From: a virus
IMG/VR virus record: IMGVR_UViG_3300028190_000003
Location: 1-20,334 of that record
Strand: one strand, 5' to 3'
Length of the DNA stretch: 20,334 nucleotides
Shown here: in pieces, positions 6,449 through 12,419 of the stretch
Position numbering within the stretch: the first letter of the stretch is position 1
Layout of the letters: each line of letters opens with the position of its first letter
Notes under the pieces: model-generated
Databases searched by the model: none
Seen by the model: only the letters and a program-made list of their open reading frames with translations
Told to the model about the DNA's origin: nothing
Made by a program: the position numbers and the translations under genes

Positions 6449-6992
6449 TCTTATTCCTCGGCCATAACCCTATGGAAGGTCGACCTTCATTCTCTAATTT
6501 CACTCCAACACCAACTGCTGGTTCTCCTTTAATTGTCACGTTTCTATAATATATTACGACTTCGCCCAATTCCCTGATATATCGTCTCAATTCTTGCATA
6601 TTAGCAGACATTGCTTCATAGTCACCTACTGTTGTGGCAACAAAAACAACTGCTCCACCATTTTGTCTTTCCATTTCATCTAGGAATTGATCTAAGTATG
6701 TATAGTCATCTGGCCAATCAGGATTTTCTTTTCCTAATGTGCAAGACTTATCTTCATTCCGTGGTCTTTTACCGTCCGCGTCCTTAACACATGGATTGGT
6801 AATCTTAGCTTCTGATACCACATACCATTTTGGTTCAATCAAATTGATTGATCTAGGTAAGTTGGGTTGCATGATCGCAATCTCTATCGGTTTAGATGAG
6901 ACTTCAATCTTTTTAGAACCCATTATACCACAGGCACTAAGACTAAAGACTAAACTAATTATTATTAAGTGCTTCAAGCTCTTTGCTATCAT
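6423..6992 (-). CDS. Lipoprotein, probable o-spanin (Rz1-like) partner
   Basis: A 189-residue lipoprotein. The N-terminus has a Lys/His-tipped hydrophobic stretch and a lipobox LSAC ending at Cys21, so the mature protein should be lipid-anchored. The body holds an IEVSSKPIEIAIMQPNLPRSI block, a PKWYVVSEAKITNPC segment (54-68), and a helix near 128-146 (YEAMSANMQELRRYIRELG) that could form a coiled coil. I recognise this as conserved in marine T4-like phages. It overlaps by 38 bases the i-spanin-like gene upstream, the classic Rz/Rz1 arrangement, so a role in outer-membrane disruption at lysis is likely. It is longer than typical Rz1 proteins, so other envelope roles remain open. Confidence 0.68.
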   Translation of the reverse strand: MIAKSLKHLIIISLVFSLSACGIMGSKKIEVSSKPIEIAIMQPNLPRSINLIEPKWYVVSEAKITNPCVKDADGKRPRNEDKSCTLGKENPDWPDDYTYLDQFLDEMERQNGGAVVFVATTVGDYEAMSANMQELRRYIRELGEVVIYYRNVTIKGEPAVGVGVKLENEGRPSIGLWPRNKNEGSENTE

Positions 6993-7326
6993 TTTCTATA
7001 CTCTCGAATACTTGCTGTGTGCCTTTGTTAACTCGTGTGGTAATGAGGCCCGGCTTTGCTTGAGCAAGTTTATCTAAATTGTGTCGTTTAAAAATGTCAA
7101 GATATGAATTCATTTCTTGCTCAATTTGAGCATTTCTTGACTGCATGGTTAATAGAGATTGGCCCTGTCTTTCATATGACTCTCTAATTGCAGTCATAGC
7201 CTCTTCTTGCTGTTGTATTGCAAGCTCAAGCTTAACGTTGTTCTCTTTTAATGTTTGGTTTTCAGTATACAACCAATAACTAGCCCCGCCTAATATGACA
7301 AGTGCTATTAATAAAAACTGTTGCAT
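6955..7326 (-). CDS. Probable i-spanin (Rz-like): N-terminal membrane anchor plus coiled coil
   Basis: A 123-residue protein with one N-terminal membrane helix (FLLIALVILGGASYWLYT, about 4-21). A long heptad-rich helix follows (NQTLKENNVKLELAIQQQEEA and onwards, to about 80), then a periplasmic tail with HNLDKLAQAKPGLITTRVNKG (86-106). Membrane anchor, coiled coil and a directly overlapping lipoprotein gene are the hallmarks of a two-component spanin, which joins inner and outer membrane during lysis of Gram-negative hosts. The start forms TAATG with the preceding stop. The HNLDKLA..KPG.IT.R.NKGT segment is conserved in marine T4-like relatives by recollection. Confidence 0.68.
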   Translation of the reverse strand: MQQFLLIALVILGGASYWLYTENQTLKENNVKLELAIQQQEEAMTAIRESYERQGQSLLTMQSRNAQIEQEMNSYLDIFKRHNLDKLAQAKPGLITTRVNKGTQQVFESIENDSKELEALNNN

Positions 7327-7571
7327 TATTCGTCCTCTATTATATAATGAAGTCCTGTTGCTGATCTATGTTCTATTACTTTACCGTGTTGGTCTATAAA
7401 TTTTAAGTGCTTCTCCGCAGCTTTAATAATCTTTTTGGCCAAGTATTCTTTATCGTCAGAATCACCCCAAACTCTATTGAATGAAACCGTGACTTTATAG
7501 CGTGTTCTGAATAGTCCTTTGAACCAAACCCAAACACGTTTTAACCACTCCTTCACCTTTGATGACTTCAT
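7326..7571 (-). CDS. Conserved small T4-like phage protein (YKVTVSFNRVWGDSDD)
   Basis: An 81-residue protein. The N-terminus is basic and aromatic (KVKEWLKRVWVWFKGLFRTR) and could lie along a membrane. The core YKVTVSFNRVWGDSDDKEY (25-43) and a later FIDQHGKVIEHRSATGLHY block are conserved in marine T4-like phages as I remember them, function unknown. It is the first gene of the lysis cluster. Its ATG at 7571 has no Shine-Dalgarno sequence; instead a CCTAAATA octamer ends five bases upstream, which would give a leaderless transcript. Confidence 0.72.
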   Translation of the reverse strand: MKSSKVKEWLKRVWVWFKGLFRTRYKVTVSFNRVWGDSDDKEYLAKKIIKAAEKHLKFIDQHGKVIEHRSATGLHYIIEDE

Positions 7572-7576
7572 AAAGG

Positions 7577-7584
7577 TATTTAGG
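7577..7584 (-). promoter_or_regulatory. Late-promoter-type octamer CCTAAATA, five bases before a start codon
   Basis: In the 20-base gap before the lysis cluster the minus strand reads CCTAAATA, then CCTTT, then ATG. T4-family late transcripts start about six bases after the octamer, so the mRNA would begin at the ATG itself. The spacing is identical to that at 18182-18189. There is no ribosome site in the gap. Confidence 0.45.
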
Positions 7585-7591
7585 AGTTTTT

Positions 7592-8104
7592 TTAATGGAG
7601 TGCCACTGGGTTTCTCAAAGCTTTGAGAGCATTAATAGTATCTTCTGCACTAACGTGTAGAATCCCTATTCCACCAGCTTCTTCCCATGCGTCGACATTT
7701 GCCTTAACATCATCAATCAGGACACTTCCGCTCTTAGCGAACATTGCCTTTTGTCTTCCGTTAAATGTGCAAGTGACTACAATAGATGGATCAACATATT
7801 GTCCGATCCATTTGACCTTATCATAAACCACTAATTCTCTGTTTACGGAACCAGCAGCAGATAAGATTTCCCACGGTAAGTGGGTATGTTTGATATAAGC
7901 GATGAGTTCATACATATCCACCATCGGTGGTAAATTTCTGAACAATCTCTTATTGGTTAATTCGGGTTTTCTTTTGTCGTATTCTGAATGACCTTTAGCA
8001 TCATTCTTTAAAGGCTGTCCTATCATTTTACTACAACCCACGACGAAGTCTGCTAGGACTCCATCCATATCAACAAATATTCTTTTTACTTCACTTTTAC
8101 TCAT
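7592..8104 (-). CDS. HAD-superfamily 5'(3')-deoxyribonucleotidase-like protein
   Basis: A 170-residue HAD phosphatase. Motif I is D12-M-D14-G-V in IFVDMDGVLADF, motif II is the Ser in ILSAAGS (80-86), motif III a Lys around 119-124, and motif IV D131-D132 in VLIDDVKANVDAW. This matches the small 5'(3')-deoxyribonucleotidase-like family, which removes phosphate from deoxynucleoside monophosphates. In a phage it could tune nucleotide pools together with NrdA/NrdB, though NAD- or RNA-end roles are possible for some HAD relatives. The ATG at 8104 is preceded closely by a sigma70-type promoter with a very short leader. Confidence 0.8.
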   Translation of the reverse strand: MSKSEVKRIFVDMDGVLADFVVGCSKMIGQPLKNDAKGHSEYDKRKPELTNKRLFRNLPPMVDMYELIAYIKHTHLPWEILSAAGSVNRELVVYDKVKWIGQYVDPSIVVTCTFNGRQKAMFAKSGSVLIDDVKANVDAWEEAGGIGILHVSAEDTINALKALRNPVALH

Positions 8105-8115
8105 TTTACATACCT

Positions 8116-8145
8116 ATTATACTACTATACAGGCCGTGCTGTCAA
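8116..8145 (-). promoter_or_regulatory. Consensus sigma70-type promoter (TTGACA-18-TATAAT)
   Basis: The minus strand in the 43-base gap between the SprT-like gene and the HAD gene carries TTGACA (8145-8140), an 18-base spacer and TATAAT (8121-8116). Both hexamers match the bacterial consensus at every position. Transcription should start near 8109, only about five bases before the ATG at 8104, so the transcript would be nearly leaderless. It would be read by unmodified host polymerase, so it is probably an early promoter for the HAD, small-protein and spanin genes. Confidence 0.72.
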
Positions 8146-8147
8146 GG

Positions 8148-8579
8148 CTAAAGCCAGTATTTGTTGTATATTTTATCTTCTAGATTATAGGCCTCTTTTT
8201 CCCATGGTTGTTTACCATAAACGGTATTAGAGTATGATGGATCATCTTTCCACCACTGTTTTCGAGACAATTCACCCTTTATTAGCTGCTTTGTATGAAC
8301 CAATTCGTGTGCTAAATTACGCATCATTTCATCCAGTGTGAATGGCACTCCATATGCTTTTCTTGGTAGTTCGATTTCACTGCCTGATCTATCACCCCAA
8401 CATAACCCATAGAATTCGTTTTCACATACATTTACAATTTGAATATCAACAGTGACATTTCGCCTAAGTCTAGGCAACATATGCTGTATTGTTTCTACTA
8501 TGTAATCTTTGATTCGTGTCTTTTGTGCAATACGACCACGAATACTTACATGAATATTAGAACCGTTCCTCGTCCTCAT
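8148..8579 (-). CDS. SprT-like zinc metallopeptidase
   Basis: A 143-residue protein with the HExxH zinc motif H91-E-L-V-H95 in MRNLAHELVHTKQLIKG. PWEKEAYNLED (125-135) supplies a likely third ligand or the conserved SprT-type Trp/Glu element. The strand FYGLCWGDRSGSEIELPRKAYG (56-77) matches the SprT fold lead-in. SprT/Spartan-family proteases cut DNA-linked proteins in eukaryotes; phage versions are not characterised to my knowledge and might process host or virion proteins. The start overlaps the 52-residue zinc ribbon gene by 23 bases. The two may be functional partners, as many SprT proteins carry a C-terminal zinc ribbon that this one lacks. Confidence 0.75.
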   Translation of the reverse strand: MRTRNGSNIHVSIRGRIAQKTRIKDYIVETIQHMLPRLRRNVTVDIQIVNVCENEFYGLCWGDRSGSEIELPRKAYGVPFTLDEMMRNLAHELVHTKQLIKGELSRKQWWKDDPSYSNTVYGKQPWEKEAYNLEDKIYNKYWL

Positions 8580-8715
8580 CCATCACCTCAAGTAAATCTT
8601 CATCAACCTCATCACCACAAAAAGGACAATGATTTATCAAATAATAATTTGTATCCATGTCATGTTCTACTTCTGATTCGCTTCTACAACCAGCACAAAA
8701 TACTTTAACTCTCAT
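8557..8715 (-). CDS. 52-residue zinc-ribbon protein
   Basis: A short gene between the 89-residue protein and the SprT-like gene. It encodes a 52-residue protein with two CxxC knuckles: C7-A-G-C10 (VFCAGCRSES) and C30-P-F-C33 (HCPFCGDE), then an acidic tail (DEVDEDLLEVMDEDEERF). This is a textbook four-Cys zinc ribbon. The ATG at 8715 has a perfect ribosome site (AAAAGGAGATAG). It overlaps both neighbours (11 and 23 bases), which is normal for this genome and supports expression. A nucleic-acid- or protein-binding role is likely; it may serve the adjacent peptidase. Confidence 0.75.
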   Translation of the reverse strand: MRVKVFCAGCRSESEVEHDMDTNYYLINHCPFCGDEVDEDLLEVMDEDEERF

Positions 8716-8974
8716 CTATCTCCTTTTCACCTAACACCTTCACCCATAAATTATCAAAAGCTTTCCTCTTTCCATTCCAAGTAGCATATGGTAATTCATG
8801 AGGAGCTCCTGTAACCTTATTATACGGTGTATCAGCAACTGTAAAGTCTAATCCTTGTTCGTATATTCTAACTTCGTTATAGACAACATCGATCTGTTTG
8901 AATAGGTGCTTCCATCGGTCACAGTGAACGTCTTGATCCTGTGGTTGAGGTAAATATAATCTAAACTTATTCAT
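8705..8974 (-). CDS. Hypothetical small phage protein (89 residues)
   Basis: No recognised domain, but NKFRLYLPQPQDQDVHCDRWKH and RIYEQGLDFTVAD, then TGAPHELPYATWNGKRKAFDNLW, look like a compact mixed alpha/beta fold of the sort kept as conserved hypotheticals in marine T4-like phages. I chose ATG 8974 because it forms a perfect ATGA overlap with the glutaredoxin stop. A longer form from ATG 9019 (15 residues more, GGAG two bases upstream) would overlap glutaredoxin by 49 bases. Confidence 0.62.
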   Translation of the reverse strand: MNKFRLYLPQPQDQDVHCDRWKHLFKQIDVVYNEVRIYEQGLDFTVADTPYNKVTGAPHELPYATWNGKRKAFDNLWVKVLGEKEIDES

Positions 8975-9225
8975 AGGTCTTGGTGATTCCACGGCTGTTT
9001 CATATACTTCGAGTGCCATTTCTCCAACTGGTCATATCCGCCTATTGATTGACCGTTTATTCTTATTTGTGGGAACGTTCGAGCCTTGGGGAATTCAAAT
9101 AATATATCATCCCGAGTAAAATCTTCGTCCAACTGTTTATATATGTAATCGTAGCCATATTGTTTGCACAATAATTTTGCTTGAGTGCAGTAAGGACATT
9201 GTGGTTTACCCCATATTTCTATCAT
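8971..9225 (-). CDS. nrdC: Glutaredoxin (NrdC-like)
   Basis: An 84-residue dithiol glutaredoxin. C10-P-Y-C13 is the redox pair, T50-F-P52 the cis-proline loop and G62-G63-Y-D the glutathione-binding end, all normal in position for class I glutaredoxins. Its usual job is to return electrons to NrdA after each turnover, and it sits downstream of nrdA and nrdB here. Its ATG overlaps the stop of the QueC-like gene. The symbol follows T4 usage; the T4 protein is a thioredoxin/glutaredoxin hybrid, so treat it as functional shorthand. Confidence 0.85.
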   Translation of the reverse strand: MIEIWGKPQCPYCTQAKLLCKQYGYDYIYKQLDEDFTRDDILFEFPKARTFPQIRINGQSIGGYDQLEKWHSKYMKQPWNHQDL

Positions 9226-9845
9226 GTTGGTTTAAGACCTCCTCTCATTTTTTTATACTCACCACATTTGTAACAAACTCCACATGGAGATTTCCCATCA
9301 AATGCTAATGGATGGCCACAACTCTGTGCCCATGGTTTAACTTCATCAGGAATCAGTTCCCATTGTTGTCGTTTCGTCATTCCACTAAGTGGTGGATACA
9401 GTTTCTGGCCATGGGGTCTCTCGTTCATCATGGCACAATAATGTTCAAAGACTAAGAAGAACTCCCATGCTCTTGGATGATAATGATAATCTCCACCAAC
9501 ACCGTATTCATGATCACCACTATTTACACCCCAAAAGAAGTTCTTAACATCAGGGTATCTTGTTGCAAGTTGACACGCTGCAAGAACCCAATGTTTTGAA
9601 GAATGAAACCCATCTTCTCTTTCACCAAAGTTCTGATCATACGTTGATTGTTTATGTATTAATAATGGAACTTTATAGTGGTCAGTAATCTGTGGGATAT
9701 TGGCATTTACTTCCCTTGAAGCACAAGCAGGATGTTCGAATACAGAATGAACGGCAGCTACAATTTCGTGATCAGATTCCGTTAACCAATGAAGTAAAGC
9801 GACACTCTCGATGCCACCCGAAAACATAACAAAACATTTTTCCAT
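9222..9845 (-). CDS. queC: QueC-like 7-cyano-7-deazaguanine (preQ0) synthase
   Basis: A 207-residue PP-loop ATPase. The nucleotide loop reads F8-S-G-G-I-E-S14, with Glu where most QueC proteins have Asp (SGGxDS). GVNSGDHEYG follows (about 105-114), and a C-terminal zinc site is formed by C176, C188, C191 and C194 (SCGHP...SPCGVCYKCGEYKKM). QueC converts 7-carboxy-7-deazaguanine to preQ0 using ATP and ammonia. Phages use preQ0 or derivatives either to modify their DNA or to supply tRNA queuosine. No other pathway gene (FolE, QueD, QueE, DpdA) is visible in this window. The start follows the previous stop directly (TAG-ATG) without a ribosome site. Confidence 0.82.
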   Translation of the reverse strand: MEKCFVMFSGGIESVALLHWLTESDHEIVAAVHSVFEHPACASREVNANIPQITDHYKVPLLIHKQSTYDQNFGEREDGFHSSKHWVLAACQLATRYPDVKNFFWGVNSGDHEYGVGGDYHYHPRAWEFFLVFEHYCAMMNERPHGQKLYPPLSGMTKRQQWELIPDEVKPWAQSCGHPLAFDGKSPCGVCYKCGEYKKMRGGLKPT

Positions 9846-10031
9846 CTATAGTTTCAAATAGATTAACAGCAATAATAGAATAACCAAGAAGAGTTCAATC
9901 CCTAAGATCAGATGATAAAACACCCATCTAGTCTTATACATATTGAGCTCAATCTTTCTTTCATCTTCAATGTCATCAAATCTATCAACAACATCAATCC
10001 ATTTCTTATATATTTCTTTCCACTTACTCAT
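9846..10031 (-). CDS. 61-residue protein with C-terminal membrane helix
   Basis: A charged N-terminal helix (SKWKEIYKKWIDVVDRFDDIEDERKIELN) is followed by a single C-terminal membrane span (VFYHLILGIELFLVILLLLLIYL, 37-59). This tail-anchored shape is seen in some phage accessory membrane proteins. I start it at ATG 10031, because that forms ATGA with the stop of the 28-residue gene upstream; the in-frame ATG 12 bases earlier is less likely. Function unknown. Confidence 0.62.
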   Translation of the reverse strand: MSKWKEIYKKWIDVVDRFDDIEDERKIELNMYKTRWVFYHLILGIELFLVILLLLLIYLKL

Positions 10032-10114
10032 AGGTTTATCCACACTACTCCAAATGCTGATACTAGAAATAGTATTGAGCTGAGTATGAATATTATTTTA
10101 AGTGCCTTGTTCAT
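10028..10114 (-). CDS. 28-residue single-helix membrane peptide after nrdB
   Basis: A tiny gene between nrdB and the 61-residue membrane protein. Its ATG at 10114 overlaps the nrdB TGA (ATGA) and its own TGA overlaps the next ATG (ATGA), so it locks perfectly into a translationally coupled chain. The peptide, MNKALKIIFILSSILFLVSA followed by FGVVWINL, is a short basic tip plus one membrane helix. It has no ribosome site of its own. The next gene also encodes a single-helix membrane protein, so the two could assemble together. Role unknown. Confidence 0.65.
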   Translation of the reverse strand: MNKALKIIFILSSILFLVSAFGVVWINL

Positions 10115-11208
10115 AATTTGAAGTTCTTGAACGTGTCTGACTTAACATCTTGTTTGATTCCACCAATTAAATATGATTCTATCTCTGTCTCTTGTGGTGC
10201 ATTCTGTAATCTTCTACTAGAAAACCAATGTTGAGTCCACGGTAATGGGTTATTTGTTGAGGGTCTATCGAAAATAGGTTTGAATCCTATTGCACGAAGC
10301 CTCCTGTTGCAAATGAATTCGATATATTGACCCAATAATGCTGTGGACAACCCAATCATCGATCCTTCTTTAAATAGATACTCTGCCCATTCCTTTTCGG
10401 TCTCTGCACCTTCCTCGTATAACTCATAAACTTCCTTTCTGCAAGCTTTCATGACCTTGTTCATGACCCTATTCTTTTCATTCTTTTGATAATTTTTTAT
10501 TATGTGCTGAGTGATTGCCAAATGTTGACTCTCGTCTCTCGCTATCAGCGAGATAATCTTTGCACTTCCTTCCATGAGTTTCAGCTCCCCAAAGGCGAAT
10601 GAACATGCGAAAGAAACAAAGAATCTAAGACCTTCTAAGATGTTGACACTAATCAATGCAAGATATAGTGCTTTGTATAACTCTTCTTCATCATACTTGA
10701 GTCCTAATAGTTTCCTTCTTCCTAGTGTAATGAACTCATCATACTTTTTAGTGACCATTTCTGCTCTCTTGATGATTGCTGGTTCAGTTAATATGGTGTC
10801 AAAGACATCACTTGGGTTAGCATAAACATTCTTTATGATATGAGTGTATGACCTTGAGTGAATTGATTCCATGAAGTCCCAAGCGATAATAGAAGACTCA
10901 AGCTCAGGGAGGCTCACAAACGGTAAGAATGCTATGGATGGAGCCCTGCCCTGAACTGAGTCTAATAGGGTTTGATACCTCAAATTGGAAGTGAAGATGT
11001 GTTTTTGCGCGTCATTCAATGTTTGAAAGTCTGCACGATCTTTTTGTAAAGATACTTCTTCTGGCCTCCAAAAGAATCCTAATTGTTTTTGTGTTAATTT
11101 ATCAAACACAGGATACTTAAAGGTATCAAATCGTTGTGTATTTAATGGTTCACCAAAGAACATCTTCTCTTTAGTGAAGTCTACATTTTTCTTGTTAAAA
11201 ACTGTCAT
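10111..11208 (-). CDS. nrdB: Ribonucleotide reductase class Ia small subunit (NrdB)
   Basis: A 365-residue R2 protein that houses the di-iron site and tyrosyl radical. Iron ligands are visible: D83 (LLDSVQG), E114 and H117 in MESIHSRSYTHII with the radical Y121, the LEGLRFFVSFACSFAFGEL segment, and ARDESQH for the last Glu/His pair. The C-terminal tail TFKNFKL resembles the E. coli tail that docks into NrdA. It makes dNTPs for phage replication together with NrdA and glutaredoxin. The start is ATG 11208, which forms TGATG with the preceding gene; a TTG one codon upstream is not needed. A GGGGAT sequence upstream may serve as ribosome site. Confidence 0.95.
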   Translation of the reverse strand: MTVFNKKNVDFTKEKMFFGEPLNTQRFDTFKYPVFDKLTQKQLGFFWRPEEVSLQKDRADFQTLNDAQKHIFTSNLRYQTLLDSVQGRAPSIAFLPFVSLPELESSIIAWDFMESIHSRSYTHIIKNVYANPSDVFDTILTEPAIIKRAEMVTKKYDEFITLGRRKLLGLKYDEEELYKALYLALISVNILEGLRFFVSFACSFAFGELKLMEGSAKIISLIARDESQHLAITQHIIKNYQKNEKNRVMNKVMKACRKEVYELYEEGAETEKEWAEYLFKEGSMIGLSTALLGQYIEFICNRRLRAIGFKPIFDRPSTNNPLPWTQHWFSSRRLQNAPQETEIESYLIGGIKQDVKSDTFKNFKL

Positions 11209-12419
11209 CAATCCCCACCCTTCTTTGTTCTCGGATATTGATTTTCGGGTCGTACATAGTCAGGTGAAATTTCTGATGGCTTAAGTTTTGGCTGTTGATA
11301 TGTATTCGATTCTATTTTTTTATCAAATGAGTCTTGAGCTTGTTCATCATACACTAAATGATCATAATTATTAGTGAATCGGGATAGTTTACCACCACAA
11401 ACTCCTTGACTTCTGACAGAATGCCAGATATTCATGAACTGATCAAACAATTCTCCATGTTTGCTTCCTTCTTTATCAGGTGCATATCGATTACGTCTGC
11501 CATCAAATTCTAATGGTAATGTTTCACCCCATTTTCCTCTTTCAGCATGGATGACGGACTCGTCATGCAACATCGCATCTTTTCGGCTACCACCAAGTTT
11601 ATGTGCAACTGGTATTGCATAATCAAAAGCTTGTCCAAAGTTATCAGCTATTGTTTCTGGCAATTTCCATAACTCTGAATCTCTATTGTAGAAATGTAGA
11701 AACATCTGATAACTATAGTCTCCTAACAACTTGTCTCTCCAGTGTGCTACATTTGGGCCTAGATATAATAATACATCGCCCGGCTCCAACGACACTTGGA
11801 TCATTCCTTTCTTAATTCTTTGTCTGTTTGGGATATCTTGAGTCACAGGGCCAATGTTATCCTGATCTTTTGTATCTACCCAATTCTTTGAGTTGTCAAC
11901 CCAAATCTTCCATGGAGTATTATCATCCGTTCTATAATCTAAACAAATTGTTGCACTGATCTCACATGATGGTCTATCCGTATGTGCTTTAAGGTATGCA
12001 CCCCTCTCATATTTTCTTGTGTATGAGTAGGTTTCTCTGAGATTTATATCAATCGTGTCTCGTAATGCATTTCTTAACCAACGGTGAAGTGAGACGCCCA
12101 TGGGCGTGCAATAACCACCATGAGATTTAAATAGGGTTTCTTCGGGAGAGTTTTGAATAATATCTTCTTCGAGTTGAAGAATATCTTCTTGATATGGAGC
12201 AGCTTCAATAGTTTTCCATGTATCTAAAGTCAGTCTGACAACCTCTTTAGGAATGTATTGTTTAAGAACAACATACCCCTCTTTCATCAGTTGCCATGTG
12301 TCGGGATTAGTAGCCCCCTTTAATATTACATCAGGAACCCCTTGTTGAGGTTGTGTCTGTCGTATTCCAGTAACTTGGTCTTTATATTTTATCGTCTTAT
12401 CTTCAAATCTCACAGGCAT
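11208..12419 (-). CDS. 2OG-Fe(II) oxygenase-like protein between nrdA and nrdB
   Basis: A 403-residue protein. A beta-helix core with H146-T-D148 in YLKAHTDRPSCEISATICLDY, a GDVLLYLGPNVAHWRD strand (214-229, distal H226) and YSYQMFLHFYN marks an Fe(II)/2OG oxygenase. The N-terminal 100 and C-terminal 150 residues are extra regions I cannot assign. NrdA ends inside its first codons (17-base overlap) and nrdB starts at its stop (TGATG), so it is firmly embedded in the ribonucleotide reductase operon. ATG 12419 is chosen because a GAGGAAG ribosome site precedes it; ATG 12443 would add eight residues. Substrate unknown. Confidence 0.78.
   Translation of the reverse strand: MPVRFEDKTIKYKDQVTGIRQTQPQQGVPDVILKGATNPDTWQLMKEGYVVLKQYIPKEVVRLTLDTWKTIEAAPYQEDILQLEEDIIQNSPEETLFKSHGGYCTPMGVSLHRWLRNALRDTIDINLRETYSYTRKYERGAYLKAHTDRPSCEISATICLDYRTDDNTPWKIWVDNSKNWVDTKDQDNIGPVTQDIPNRQRIKKGMIQVSLEPGDVLLYLGPNVAHWRDKLLGDYSYQMFLHFYNRDSELWKLPETIADNFGQAFDYAIPVAHKLGGSRKDAMLHDESVIHAERGKWGETLPLEFDGRRNRYAPDKEGSKHGELFDQFMNIWHSVRSQGVCGGKLSRFTNNYDHLVYDEQAQDSFDKKIESNTYQQPKLKPSEISPDYVRPENQYPRTKKGGD

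Noticed and set aside
8104-8160. Intrinsic terminator between SprT-like and HAD genes (GGC-TTTA-GCC)
   Set aside because: Three-base-pair stem only and no T-run; the gap is better explained by the sigma70-type promoter.
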